Positions 1-13,922 of a stretch of 64,000 nt of DNA are shown here, one piece after another (position 1 is the stretch's first letter; every line of letters begins with the position of its first letter). The stretch is from Stomorhina lunata. Lineage: Eukaryota > Arthropoda > Insecta > Diptera > Rhiniidae. The notes below the pieces were generated by a model. It had not been told where the DNA came from, did not search any database, and saw only the letters and a program-made list of their open reading frames with translations. The position numbers and the translations under genes were made by a program. The stretch is taken from assembly GCA_933228675.1 (NCBI GenBank), contig OW121741.1, positions 19,605,997 through 19,669,996 of the forward strand, written 5' to 3'.

Positions 1-263
1 GTTGTTTTTCACACAAGTTTTCTATATTGAAGTTGGTGATCACCCAAGTTTTCTATATTGAAGTTGGTGGTCACCCAAGTTTTCTGTATAAAAATTGGTG
101 ATCACCCAAGTTTTCTATAGAAGAGTTGGTGATCATCTAGGTTTTGTATAGAAAAGTTTGTGATCACTTAAGTTTTCTTTAGAAAAGTTGGTGATCATCC
201 AAGTTTTCTTTAGAAAAGTTGGTGATCATCCATGTTTTCCATAGAAAAGTTGGTGATCATGAA
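1..263. repeat. Decayed 31-bp tandem repeat (GGTGATCACC core)
   Basis: About eight imperfect units, cut by the window start. Period is 31 bp, measured between successive CAAGTTTTC motifs at 14 and 45. Each unit carries the palindrome GGTGATCACC, degraded to GTGATCAT in later units, followed by CAAGTTTTCTATAG-like sequence. The unit differs from the 31-bp satellite at 1601 although the period is equal. The array fades after the last TTGGTGATCAT near 259. A short minus-strand open frame over its end has no recognisable content. Confidence 0.85.
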
Positions 264-1600
264 ATTTGTACTAAAGAAAGTTTTTAAAAAATCACCCGCT
301 TTAAAAGACAATCCCATTTCTTGAGTGAGATATGAATTGAATTCATTAAATTTTAATTGCCCCACAACGAAATCTTTAAAAACGCTTATCAATTTAAATT
401 GTTTCAAAATTTATGATTTGTTTACATCTGTTTCGTTTAAGAGCATAAAATTTTATAAATTAAAAAAATTATTATAATTTTTGTTGTATAAATAAAAGAA
501 TTATGGAATGACGCATTATTTTAATATTTTTTTTTTTGTATATTTATATATAAATATATTTTTTTTTTGATTATTATTTTATGGTTGAATTGAGATTTTA
601 AAATTATGAGTGCAATAATTAAAACATCTGAACTTTAAATCAGTTTTATTTCAGTGATGAATAGGTTTTGTGGTATTAAAAATGGTATATCATATCAGAA
701 ATTAATATAATAACGAGATTAAATTAATTGAATTATAAAAAAAACGGGATGATTATATTTCAAATGTTTTCATCATGAAAGATTTGGTTTTCATTTAAGT
801 TCTATTAAATAAAATTTTGACTTTTTTGATATTGAAAATTTATCGTCTTTTAATGAAAGATTAACCAGACAATAAATTATTTAACAATCAGGCGTTAAAG
901 TTTCCATTAAATGTCATTATTCTGTAAAAGATTTAAAACAACAGCCTTTTTATCCTTTTTGCTCTGTAGGTTATGCAGCTACAGACTTTTACGTATTGCG
1001 CCTGAATGTATGTTAATATAATTGTCATATCAGACAGAAACCAAAGGAAAGATATGAGAAAAAAAACTGATAGTGTTAATGTGGATGTAGTGAAAAATTA
1101 ATATTAAAAATGTCTGTGGTTTACAAAAGGACTATACGGAATCAACAAAAAAAAAGCAAAAAAAACTCATTAAGAATAAAAATATATTTTGTTTAAAAAC
1201 ATGAGACCATTAAAATATCAACCACAGATAAGCTTCAAAAATCCTTGATAAGGATATTCTCTTGGCACTAAAATTCTTAAAAACTAACTCAAAAAAAGTA
1301 TTACCCTATTCAATCCTATTTATCAAAGTTAACTCAAAGCTCGACCTTTGACCACAAAGAAACTTATTCATAATAGGAAAAAAGTCTTAATTAAATTGTG
1401 GAAAAAACAGACTAATTGGCAGCAAAAAGATTCAAAAGAAATACTAAATCATTACCAACACGTTTTGCCAAGTGACAACAACTTAACACTTAATTATTTA
1501 AGATTTACAAAGTCAAAGGCGTTACAAGGTTTTAAAAAAAGATACAAATTTTGAAACAAAGTCAAAGCTAAAGGTAAAAAAATCAACAACACATAAATTA
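264..1600. other. AT-rich unique DNA, no gene seen
   Basis: Very AT-rich sequence with poly-T and TA runs near 520-570 and A-rich stretches near 1140-1200. The longest open frame (1348-1554) is lysine-rich low-complexity sequence with no domain I recognise. No RNA gene, terminal inverted repeat or duplicated segment was seen. Confidence 0.6.
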
Positions 1601-4023
1601 AGAAATTTTTGAAAAATTTCCTATAAAAAAAGGACATTTTTGAAAAATTTTCTATGAAAAAAGGACATTTTTGAAAAATTTCCTATGAAAAAAGGACACT
1701 TTTGAAAAATTTCCTATAAAAATAGGAAATTTTTGAAAAATTTCTTATAAAAATAGGAAATTTTTGAAAAATTTCCTGTAAAAATAGGAAATTTTTGAAA
1801 AATTTCCTATAAAAATAGGAAATTTTTGAAAAATTTCCAATAAAAATAGGAAATTTTTGAAAAATTTCCTATAAAAATAGGTAATTTTTGAAAAATTTCC
1901 TATAAAAATAGGAAATTTTTGAAAAATTTCCTATAAAAATAGGAAATTTTTGAAAAATTTCCTATAAAAATAGGAAGTTTTTGAAAAATTTCCTATAAAA
2001 ATAGGAAATTTTTGAAAAATTTCCTATAAAAATAGGAAATTTTTGAAAAATTTCCTATAAAAATAGGAAATTTTTGAAAAATTTCCTATAAAAATAGGAA
2101 ATTTTTGAAAAATTTCCTATAAAAATAGGAAATTTTTGAAAAATTTCCTATAAAAATAGGAAATTTTTGAAAAATTTCCTATAAAAATAGGAAATTTTTG
2201 AAAAATTTCCTTTAAAAAACGGACATTTTTGAAAAATTTCCTATAAAAAAAAGGACATTTTTGAAAAATTTTCTATAAAAATAGGAAATTTTTGAAAAAT
2301 TTCCTATAAAAATATTAAATTTTTGAAAAATTTCCTATAAAAATATTAAATTTTTGAAAAATTTCCTATAAAAATATTAAATTTTTGAAAAATTTCCTAT
2401 AAAAATATTAAATTTTTGAAAAATTTCCTATAAAAATATTAAATTTTTGAAAAATTTCCTATAAAAATAGGAAATTTTTGAAAAATTTCCTATAAAAATA
2501 GGAAATTTTTGAAAAATTTCCTATAAAAATAGGAAATTTTTGAAAAATTTCCTATCAAAAATTTCCTATAAAAATAGGAAATTTTTGAAAAATTTCCTAT
2601 AAAAATAGGAAATTTTTGAAAAATTTCCTATAAAAATAGGAAATTTTTAAAAAATTTCCTATAAAAATAGGAAATTTTTAAAAAATTTCCTATAAAAATA
2701 GGAAATTTTTAAAAAATTTCCTATAAAAATAGGAAATTTTTAAAAAATTTCCTATAAAAATAGGAAATTTTTGAAAAATTTCCTATAAAAATAGGAAATT
2801 TTTGAAAAATTTCCTATAAAAATAGGAAATTTTTGAAAAATTTCCTATAAAAATAGGAAATTTTTGAAAAATTTCCTATAAAAATAGGAAATTTTTGAAA
2901 AATTTCCTATAAAAATAGGAAATTTTTGAAAAATTTCCTATAAAAATAGGAAATTTTTGAAAAATTTCCTATAAAAATAGGAAATTTTTGAAAAATTTCC
3001 TATAAAAATAGGAAATTTTTGAAAAATTTCCTATAAAAATAGGAAATTTTTGAAAAATTTCCTATAAAAATAGGAAATTTTTGAAAAATTTCCTATAAAA
3101 ATAGGAAATTTTTGAAAAATTTCCTATAAAAATAGGAAATTTTTGAAAAATTTCCTATAAAAATAGGACATTTTTGAAAAATTTCCTATAAAAATAGGAA
3201 ATTTTTGAAAAATTTCCTATAAAAATAGGAAATTTTTGAAAAATTTCCTATAAAAATAGGAAATTTTTGAAAAATTTCCTATAAAAATAGGAAATTTTTG
3301 AAAAATTTCCTATAAAAAATAGGAAATTTTTGAAAAATTTCCTATAAAAAATAGGAAATTTTTGAAAAATTTCCTATAAAAATAGGAAATTTTTGAAAAA
3401 TTTCCTATAAAAATAGGAAATTTTTGAAAAATTTCCTATAAAAATAGGAAATTTTTGAAAAATTTCCTATAAAAATAGGAAATTTTTGAAAAATTTCCTA
3501 TAAAAATAGGAAATTTTTGAAAAATTTCCTATAAAAATAGGAAATTTTTGAAAAATTTCCTATAAAAATAGGAAATTTTTGAAAAATTTCCTATAAAAAT
3601 AGGAAATTTTTGAAAAATTTCCTATAAAAATAGGAAATTTTTGAAAAATTTCCTATAAAACTAGGAAATTTTTGAAAAATTTCCTATAAAAATAGGAAAT
3701 TTTTGAAAAATTTCCTATAAAAATAGGAAATTTTTGAAAAATTTCCTATAAAAATAGGAAATTTTTGAAAAATTTCCTATAAAAGTAGGAAATTTTTGAA
3801 AAATTTCCTATAAAAACAGGAAATTTTTGAAAAATTTCCTATAAAAATAGGAAATTTTTGAAAAATTTCCTATAAAAATAGGAAATTTTTGAAAAATTTC
3901 CTATAAAAAAGGAAATTTTTGAAAAATTTCCTATCAAAATTAGAAATTTTTGAAAAATATCCTATAAAAATAGGAAATTTTTGAAAATTTTCCTATAAAA
4001 ATAGGAAATTTTTGAAAAATTTA
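1601..4023 (+). repeat. sat31 satellite array, G orientation (about 78 units)
   Basis: Tandem 31-bp units. One unit reads GGAAATTTTT, then G, then AAAAATTTCC, then TATAAAAATA. Two dyads interlock in each unit: 10-bp arms around the single G, and CCTAT / ATAGG around AAAA. The first units (1601-1710) and a patch at 2215-2275 are GGACATTTTT variants. A run at 2300-2450 has TATTAAAT in place of TAGGAAAT, repeated in consecutive units, which suggests local amplification. A partial unit at 2548-2575 has lost about 15 bp. The array ends abruptly at 4023. 'G orientation' means G-centred, AAAA-spacer units on the plus strand. Confidence 0.95.
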
Positions 4024-5180
4024 CTTAGGCTTTTAAGATTTTCTTTTGGAAATTTTTCATGTAAGACAAACTTTAACAGCCCTTACCTCTTGGCGGAATG
4101 CGGTGAACAAACGACATGGTAAGAAAAATACAAATAAGTTTTCCGTTAAGTCAACCGTAAGCAAAGCGGTAAAGAAAACAAAAAACTTTAACAAACTTTA
4201 AGAAAATAGAAGTTTTTCTCTTCAACCAACATTTTCTTTATGCATTATTTTTTTCAATTTTCAGTTTACTTTTCTTTCAACACGTTTTTACGCTGGATTT
4301 CAGTGGAATGATGATTGAAAAACCACAAAAAGAAAAACTTTAATGAAGTTTTTTTCTAATATAATTTTTCGAAAAGAGCAACTCAGCCAAAGGACTAACA
4401 GAGTGATACCATCGAAGAGTTATGGGAAACAAAAAAGCTTTAAAGACAAACTTAATCATCTGCTTCTCAAGAAACCTCATCTGTCTTGGGAAAATATTTG
4501 CTAAACAAATATAGACTTCGTGCGACTAGACTGAGATGTCAGCTTAATAATTTCTATAAAGACAATTATAACTCAAGCCAAGTATAAAAGCCATAAAGTC
4601 ATAGACCTTAAACTAAATTAAATAATTTTATTAAATTCTTAACTTGAGTATAAGTAATATTAATTATGCATAATAAACATTACTCATACATTAAATTTAT
4701 TTACTTTTTTCTAAAGTCATTTAATTAAAATTCTCTCTCCTTTAATTTACTTTAGAAAATAATTTAAATTTCCTTTTAATCATTAAATGCTTTGAATTAT
4801 TTAAATATTATCTCAATATGTTTATTTTTGCATTGATTTCTGTTTGGCAAAAGGTCATTAATTAAAATAAAAAATATACTTATACTTATATACTTTTTTA
4901 CTGGATTTTTAATATTTTTTTTAATGGTCTTGATTAAGTAAAAAATTTATTTAATATTTTATATAATATTTTTTTGACGGAAAAAACAATAACACTATTT
5001 AAAAGCATATATATATCCTGTTGAAGGATATTTATAAAACCACAATGGTTTTAATAAGGGCATTTCCGGTTTTGTTATAACACTTTACACGTCAATACAG
5101 ACAAAGAAAAAACAGAACAAAAAATATAAAATACAACAACAAAAGAAAAATTAAGTCTAGCCGTATCAATGGCTGCCAAA
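4024..5180. other. Unique AT-rich spacer, no gene seen
   Basis: Non-repetitive sequence between sat31 and the first 11-bp array. It holds short A/T runs and a small (TA)n near 5008. No open frame of note, no TIR and no homology to the outer flank of the opposite 11A array were seen. Confidence 0.55.
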
Positions 5181-8100
5181 CTAGTCATAGTCTACTCATA
5201 GTCTAGTCATAGTCTAGTCATAGTCTAGTCATAGTCTAGTCATAGTCTAGTCATAGTCTAGTCATAGTCTAGTCATAGTCTAGTCATAGTCTAGTCATAG
5301 TCTAGTCATAGTCTAGTCATAGTCTAGTCATAGTCTAGTCATAGTCTAGTCATAGTCTAGTCATAGTCTAGTCATAGTCTAGTCATAGTCTAGTCATAGT
5401 CTAGTCATAGTCTAGTCATAGTCTAGTCATAGTCTAGTCATAGTCTAGTCATAGTCTAGTCATAGTCTAGTCATAGTCTAGTCATAGTCTAGTCATAGTC
5501 TAGTCATAGTCTAGTCATAGTCTAGTCATAGTCTAGTCATAGTCTAGTCATAGTCTAGTCATAGTCTAGTCATAGTCTAGTCATAGTCTAGTCATAGTCT
5601 AGTCATAGTCTAGTCATAGTCTAGTCATAGTCTAGTCATAGTCTAGTCATAGTCTAGTCATAGTCTAGTCATAGTCTAGTCATAGTCTAGTCATAGTCTA
5701 GTCATAGTCTAGTCATAGTCTAGTCATAGTCTAGTCATAGTCTAGTCATAGTCTAGTCATAGTCTAGTCATAGTCTAGTCATAGTCTAGTCATAGTCTAG
5801 TCATAGTCTAGTCATAGTCTAGTCATAGTCTAGTCATAGTCTAGTCATAGTCTAGTCATAGTCTAGTCATAGTCTAGTCATAGTCTAGTCATAGTCTAGT
5901 CATAGTCTAGTCATAGTCTAGTCATAGTCTAGTCATAGTCTAGTCATAGTCTAGTCATAGTCTAGTCATAGTCTAGTCATAGTCTAGTCATAGTCTAGTC
6001 ATAGTCTAGTCATAGTCTAGTCATAGTCTAGTCATAGTCTAGTCATAGTCTAGTCATAGTCTAGTCATAGTCTAGTCATAGTCTAGTCATAGTCTAGTCA
6101 TAGTCTAGTCATAGTCTAGTCATAGTCTAGTCATAGTCTAGTCATAGTCTAGTCATAGTCTAGTCATAGTCTAGTCATAGTCTAGTCATAGTCTAGTCAT
6201 AGTCTAGTCATAGTCTAGTCATAGTCTAGTCATAGTCTAGTCATAGTCTAGTCATAGTCTAGTCATAGTCTAGTCATAGTCTAGTCATAGTCTAGTCATA
6301 GTCTAGTCATAGTCTAGTCATAGTCTAGTCATAGTCTAGTCATAGTCTAGTCATAGTCTAGTCATAGTCTAGTCATAGTCTAGTCATAGTCTAGTCATAG
6401 TCTAGTCATAGTCTAGTCATAGTCTAGTCATAGTCTAGTCATAGTCTAGTCATAGTCTAGTCATAGTCTAGTCATAGTCTAGTCATAGTCTAGTCATAGT
6501 CTAGTCATAGTCTAGTCATAGTCTAGTCATAGTCTAGTCATAGTCTAGTCATAGTCTAGTCATAGTCTAGTCATAGTCTAGTCATAGTCTAGTCATAGTC
6601 TAGTCATAGTCTAGTCATAGTCTAGTCATAGTCTAGTCATAGTCTAGTCATAGTCTAGTCATAGTCTAGTCATAGTCTAGTCATAGTCTAGTCATAGTCT
6701 AGTCATAGTCTAGTCATAGTCTAGTCATAGTCTAGTCATAGTCTAGTCATAGTCTAGTCATAGTCTAGTCATAGTCTAGTCATAGTCTAGTCATAGTCTA
6801 GTCATAGTCTAGTCATAGTCTAGTCATAGTCTAGTCATAGTCTAGTCATAGTCTAGTCATAGTCTAGTCATAGTCTAGTCATAGTCTAGTCATAGTCTAG
6901 TCATAGTCTAGTCATAGTCTAGTCATAGTCTAGTCATAGTCTAGTCATAGTCTAGTCATAGTCTAGTCATAGTCTAGTCATAGTCTAGTCATAGTCTAGT
7001 CATAGTCTAGTCATAGTCTAGTCATAGTCTAGTCATAGTCTAGTCATAGTCTAGTCATAGTCTAGTCATAGTCTAGTCATAGTCTAGTCATAGTCTAGTC
7101 ATAGTCTAGTCATAGTCTAGTCATAGTCTAGTCATAGTCTAGTCATAGTCTAGTCATAGTCTAGTCATAGTCTAGTCATAGTCTAGTCATAGTCTAGTCA
7201 TAGTCTAGTCATAGTCTAGTCATAGTCTAGTCATAGTCTAGTCATAGTCTAGTCATAGTCTAGTCATAGTCTAGTCATAGTCTAGTCATAGTCTAGTCAT
7301 AGTCTAGTCATAGTCTAGTCATAGTCTAGTCATAGTCTAGTCATAGTCTAGTCATAGTCTAGTCATAGTCTAGTCATAGTCTAGTCATAGTCTAGTCATA
7401 GTCTAGTCATAGTCTAGTCATAGTCTAGTCATAGTCTAGTCATAGTCTAGTCATAGTCTAGTCATAGTCTAGTCATAGTCTAGTCATAGTCTAGTCATAG
7501 TCTAGTCATAGTCTAGTCATAGTCTAGTCATAGTCTAGTCATAGTCTAGTCATAGTCTAGTCATAGTCTAGTCATAGTCTAGTCATAGTCTAGTCATAGT
7601 CTAGTCATAGTCTAGTCATAGTCTAGTCATAGTCTAGTCATAGTCTAGTCATAGTCTAGTCATAGTCTAGTCATAGTCTAGTCATAGTCTAGTCATAGTC
7701 TAGTCATAGTCTAGTCATAGTCTAGTCATAGTCTAGTCATAGTCTAGTCATAGTCTAGTCATAGTCTAGTCATAGTCTAGTCATAGTCTAGTCATAGTCT
7801 AGTCATAGTCTAGTCATAGTCTAGTCATAGTCTAGTCATAGTCTAGTCATAGTCTAGTCATAGTCTAGTCATAGTCTAGTCATAGTCTAGTCATAGTCTA
7901 GTCATAGTCTAGTCATAGTCTAGTCATAGTCTAGTCATAGTCTAGTCATAGTCTAGTCATAGTCTAGTCATAGTCTAGTCATAGTCTAGTCATAGTCTAG
8001 TCATAGTCTAGTCATAGTCTAGTCATAGTCTAGTCATAGTCTAGTCATAGTCTAGTCATAGTCTAGTCATAGTCTAGTCATAGTCTAGTCATAGTCTAGT

Positions 8101-8601
8101 CATAGTCTAGTCATAGTCTAGTCATAGTCTAGTCATAGTCTAGTCATAGTCTAGTCATAGTCTAGTCATAGTCTAGTCATAGTCTAGTCATAGTCTAGTC
8201 ATAGTCTAGTCATAGTCTAGTCATAGTCTAGTCATAGTCTAGTCATAGTCTAGTCATAGTCTAGTCATAGTCTAGTCATAGTCTAGTCATAGTCTAGTCA
8301 TAGTCTAGTCATAGTCTAGTCATAGTCTAGTCATAGTCTAGTCATAGTCTAGTCATAGTCTAGTCATAGTCTAGTCATAGTCTAGTCATAGTCTAGTCAT
8401 AGTCTAGTCATAGTCTAGTCATAGTCTAGTCATAGTCTAGTCATAGTCTAGTCATAGTCTAGTCATAGTCTAGTCATAGTCTAGTCATAGTCTAGTCATA
8501 GTCTAGTCATAGTCTAGTCATAGTCTAGTCATAGTCTAGTCATAGTCTAGTCATAGTCTAGTCATAGTCTAGTCATAGTCTAGTCATAGTCTAGTTATAG
8601 C
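5181..8601 (+). repeat. 11-bp satellite 11A, unit TAGTCATAGTC (about 311 copies)
   Basis: Almost perfect 11-bp tandem array. The unit is two TAGTC pentamers separated by one A. The second unit is a variant (CTACTCATAGT near 5192), and the last carries TAGTTATAG near 8592. A stray unit-like remnant, CCAGTCATAGTCTAAT, lies at 8615-8630. I saw no internal variant between these ends. It is the reverse complement of the array at 10201-13922. Confidence 0.98.
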
Positions 8602-8825
8602 TCTATTAACTACTCCAGTCATAGTCTAATTACCAGATTAAAATTCTTTCATTAAAAATGTTAATGACGATTTTATATAAAAAGGTCATAAACTGTCTGT
8701 GCTTCGGACCGTATAGGTTATGTACCTGCTTCTTAATTATTACTAAATTTTTTAAAGCTTTTTAAAATTACCTTTAAAAAGTGAATCGTTTTTTTTTTCC
8801 TTAATATTATCTCTATAAGAATTTT

Positions 8826-8878
8826 TGGTTATTTTACGCCTAAAGTTTTTTTTGTTATTTTACGCCTTAAGTTTTTCT
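8826..8878. repeat. Tandem duplication of about 27 bp
   Basis: Two adjacent copies of a segment containing GTTATTTTACGCCT, each followed by a T run. It is probably a slippage product. Confidence 0.7.
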
Positions 8879-8916
8879 AGAAATTTGTATTTGATGTCTT
8901 TTCTTGTAGTTGGAGT

Positions 8917-9072
8917 TTTTTTGCTAATATTTTTATAACCGTCGGCGCCAAATATTCTGGTGTTATTAATATTTAAATGTCAGGTTAGTGATGTTTTTTG
9001 CTAATATTTTTATAACCGTCGGCGCCAAATATTCTGGTGTTATTAATATTTAAATGTCAGGTTAGTGATGTT
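8917..9072 (+). repeat. 77-bp perfect tandem duplication
   Basis: Two consecutive copies of a 77-bp segment: GCTAATATTTTTATAACC starts at 8923 and again at 9000, and each copy includes GTCGGCGCCAAATATTC. I see no difference between the copies, which implies a recent event. Confidence 0.95.
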
Positions 9073-9433
9073 GTACTTTTTTGCTCCATTGTTTCTTTTT
9101 TTATATATCAGCTTTGTTTTTTATAAATACTTTTTTTATCTTTTTTTATAATTTTTTCTAGTCAAGCTTGGTAACATGTACTTAGGAAGACAATTGTATT
9201 GCGAGCACAATATTATCCACAAGTCACTATGACTTCCTGAGTAAACAGAATTTTTTTTGTTAGGATTTTAGAGAAAAATATAAAAAAAAACAAAATTTTA
9301 AGTAGCAGAAAAAAATATACAAAACACTTAGGAGTAATGATGTTCTGGCCCGAGGGAGGATTAATGTGAAGGCTATACAGAGACATCTACCCAATATATA
9401 AGAAAGATTAGGAAAATTGGATATTTAAGGGAA

Positions 9434-9490
9434 ATTAAATTTTAAATTTTAAAAATATATTAAATTTTAAATTTTAAAAACATATTAAAT
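9434..9490. repeat. AT-only tandem duplication
   Basis: Two copies of an ATTAAATTTTAAATTTTAAA-type segment in tandem, differing by a T/C near the copy end. Confidence 0.75.
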
Positions 9491-10200
9491 TATTTAAACA
9501 ATATTGTAACTTTTCAACAACAGCCCTCGTTCTTAATTTCAAAGCAAAACTCTATAAAAAACTAAAGGTGACTATTACAATCTTCTTTGTCTACCTCAAG
9601 TCAACTTTATTTAAAATCCCTCAAAAAACCAACAAATCAAGAGCAAAAGAAAATACAATAATGGTCAGCACTTCAAGTTCTTTTCTCCTTTTATTCCTTG
9701 GTCGAATAAAAAATGTCCTGAAACAAGAAAAAAAAGTAAATACAAATATCCTACTTGTCGCCTTTAAAGACCAAATGACCATTTTAAGTGGCTTCTTCTT
9801 CAAAGATAAATATACCAAATAAAGTGTTTCTTCTTAAGATGATGTCCCTGAGATGTTTATCCAGAGGCGATTTTTTCTCAGAGTATTTTCTGCTGATTCC
9901 TTAGCCTTAAGGATTAAATGATAATGAAAGTCACGATAAAGTTTTTCTTTTTTTATAATTTTTTTTACTATTACCAGATTTGTTTTATGGCTGATATGAA
10001 TAATTATCTTTTAAGCAAAACCTAATTTGTTTATACTCCTCTAATGCCTACGAATATTAAGATAAGAAAATTTGTTTAAACTTGTTTAGCCTCAAGCAGC
10101 CAAAAGATATTCATTAATAATATCAAACAATTTTTCATTTTAAGTTATATTAAATTTACAATAAACAAAACTACAAATAAACACAGTTTAACAACAACAA

Positions 10201-13200
10201 GACTATGACTAGACTATGACTAGACTATGACTAGACTATGACTAGACTATGACTAGACTATGACTAGACTATGACTAGACTATGACTAGACTATGACTAG
10301 ACTATGACTAGACTATGACTAGACTATGACTAGACTATGACTAGACTATGACTAGACTATGACTAGACTATGACTAGACTATGACTAGACTATGACTAGA
10401 CTATGACTAGACTATGACTAGACTATGACTAGACTATGACTAGACTATGACTAGACTATGACTAGACTATGACTAGACTATGACTAGACTATGACTAGAC
10501 TATGACTAGACTATGACTAGACTATGACTAGACTATGACTAGACTATGACTAGACTATGACTAGACTATGACTAGACTATGACTAGACTATGACTAGACT
10601 ATGACTAGACTATGACTAGACTATGACTAGACTATGACTAGACTATGACTAGACTATGACTAGACTATGACTAGACTATGACTAGACTATGACTAGACTA
10701 TGACTAGACTATGACTAGACTATGACTAGACTATGACTAGACTATGACTAGACTATGACTAGACTATGACTAGACTATGACTAGACTATGACTAGACTAT
10801 GACTAGACTATGACTAGACTATGACTAGACTATGACTAGACTATGACTAGACTATGACTAGACTATGACTAGACTATGACTAGACTATGACTAGACTATG
10901 ACTAGACTATGACTAGACTATGACTAGACTATGACTAGACTATGACTAGACTATGACTAGACTATGACTAGACTATGACTAGACTATGACTAGACTATGA
11001 CTAGACTATGACTAGACTATGACTAGACTATGACTAGACTATGACTAGACTATGACTAGACTATGACTAGACTATGACTAGACTATGACTAGACTATGAC
11101 TAGACTATGACTAGACTATGACTAGACTATGACTAGACTATGACTAGACTATGACTAGACTATGACTAGACTATGACTAGACTATGACTAGACTATGACT
11201 AGACTATGACTAGACTATGACTAGACTATGACTAGACTATGACTAGACTATGACTAGACTATGACTAGACTATGACTAGACTATGACTAGACTATGACTA
11301 GACTATGACTAGACTATGACTAGACTATGACTAGACTATGACTAGACTATGACTAGACTATGACTAGACTATGACTAGACTATGACTAGACTATGACTAG
11401 ACTATGACTAGACTATGACTAGACTATGACTAGACTATGACTAGACTATGACTAGACTATGACTAGACTATGACTAGACTATGACTAGACTATGACTAGA
11501 CTATGACTAGACTATGACTAGACTATGACTAGACTATGACTAGACTATGACTAGACTATGACTAGACTATGACTAGACTATGACTAGACTATGACTAGAC
11601 TATGACTAGACTATGACTAGACTATGACTAGACTATGACTAGACTATGACTAGACTATGACTAGACTATGACTAGACTATGACTAGACTATGACTAGACT
11701 ATGACTAGACTATGACTAGACTATGACTAGACTATGACTAGACTATGACTAGACTATGACTAGACTATGACTAGACTATGACTAGACTATGACTAGACTA
11801 TGACTAGACTATGACTAGACTATGACTAGACTATGACTAGACTATGACTAGACTATGACTAGACTATGACTAGACTATGACTAGACTATGACTAGACTAT
11901 GACTAGACTATGACTAGACTATGACTAGACTATGACTAGACTATGACTAGACTATGACTAGACTATGACTAGACTATGACTAGACTATGACTAGACTATG
12001 ACTAGACTATGACTAGACTATGACTAGACTATGACTAGACTATGACTAGACTATGACTAGACTATGACTAGACTATGACTAGACTATGACTAGACTATGA
12101 CTAGACTATGACTAGACTATGACTAGACTATGACTAGACTATGACTAGACTATGACTAGACTATGACTAGACTATGACTAGACTATGACTAGACTATGAC
12201 TAGACTATGACTAGACTATGACTAGACTATGACTAGACTATGACTAGACTATGACTAGACTATGACTAGACTATGACTAGACTATGACTAGACTATGACT
12301 AGACTATGACTAGACTATGACTAGACTATGACTAGACTATGACTAGACTATGACTAGACTATGACTAGACTATGACTAGACTATGACTAGACTATGACTA
12401 GACTATGACTAGACTATGACTAGACTATGACTAGACTATGACTAGACTATGACTAGACTATGACTAGACTATGACTAGACTATGACTAGACTATGACTAG
12501 ACTATGACTAGACTATGACTAGACTATGACTAGACTATGACTAGACTATGACTAGACTATGACTAGACTATGACTAGACTATGACTAGACTATGACTAGA
12601 CTATGACTAGACTATGACTAGACTATGACTAGACTATGACTAGACTATGACTAGACTATGACTAGACTATGACTAGACTATGACTAGACTATGACTAGAC
12701 TATGACTAGACTATGACTAGACTATGACTAGACTATGACTAGACTATGACTAGACTATGACTAGACTATGACTAGACTATGACTAGACTATGACTAGACT
12801 ATGACTAGACTATGACTAGACTATGACTAGACTATGACTAGACTATGACTAGACTATGACTAGACTATGACTAGACTATGACTAGACTATGACTAGACTA
12901 TGACTAGACTATGACTAGACTATGACTAGACTATGACTAGACTATGACTAGACTATGACTAGACTATGACTAGACTATGACTAGACTATGACTAGACTAT
13001 GACTAGACTATGACTAGACTATGACTAGACTATGACTAGACTATGACTAGACTATGACTAGACTATGACTAGACTATGACTAGACTATGACTAGACTATG
13101 ACTAGACTATGACTAGACTATGACTAGACTATGACTAGACTATGACTAGACTATGACTAGACTATGACTAGACTATGACTAGACTATGACTAGACTATGA

Positions 13201-13922
13201 CTAGACTATGACTAGACTATGACTAGACTATGACTAGACTATGACTAGACTATGACTAGACTATGACTAGACTATGACTAGACTATGACTAGACTATGAC
13301 TAGACTATGACTAGACTATGACTAGACTATGACTAGACTATGACTAGACTATGACTAGACTATGACTAGACTATGACTAGACTATGACTAGACTATGACT
13401 AGACTATGACTAGACTATGACTAGACTATGACTAGACTATGACTAGACTATGACTAGACTATGACTAGACTATGACTAGACTATGACTAGACTATGACTA
13501 GACTATGACTAGACTATGACTAGACTATGACTAGACTATGACTAGACTATGACTAGACTATGACTAGACTATGACTAGACTATGACTAGACTATGACTAG
13601 ACTATGACTAGACTATGACTAGACTATGACTAGACTATGACTAGACTATGACTAGACTATGACTAGACTATGACTAGACTATGACTAGACTATGACTAGA
13701 CTATGACTAGACTATGACTAGACTATGACTAGACTATGACTAGACTATGACTAGACTATGACTAGACTATGACTAGACTATGACTAGACTATGACTAGAC
13801 TATGACTAGACTATGACTAGACTATGACTAGACTATGACTGGACTATGACTAGACTATGACTAGACTATGACTAGACTATGACTAGACTATGACTAGACT
13901 ATGACTAGACTATGACTAGACT
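10201..13922 (-). repeat. 11-bp satellite 11A, inverted array (about 338 copies)
   Basis: Unit GACTATGACTA, the exact reverse complement of the 5181-8601 unit. One substitution is visible in about 3.7 kb (CTGGACT at 13841). The array starts abruptly after ACAACAACAA and stops at AGACTTTACTACAGG. With its partner it makes a potential fold-back structure with arms of about 3.4-3.7 kb. Confidence 0.98.

Larger units (their letters stand above)
8602..10200. other. Spacer between inverted 11A arrays
   Basis: About 1.6 kb of AT-rich sequence between the two inverted 11-bp arrays. It contains three small tandem duplications (8826-8878, 8917-9072, 9434-9490). Overlapping short open frames on both strands at 9568-9822 look like chance frames. 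No transposase-like or other conserved protein is visible, and the two inner array flanks are not homologous to each other. Confidence 0.6.

Noticed and set aside
1348..1554. 68-codon Lys-rich frame
   Set aside because: Low-complexity composition in A-rich DNA with no recognisable domain.
5181..13922. Fold-back chimera from library preparation as the cause of the inverted arrays
   Set aside because: A chimera would also mirror the flanking unique sequence. The flanks and loops are not mirrored at 11A or 11B.
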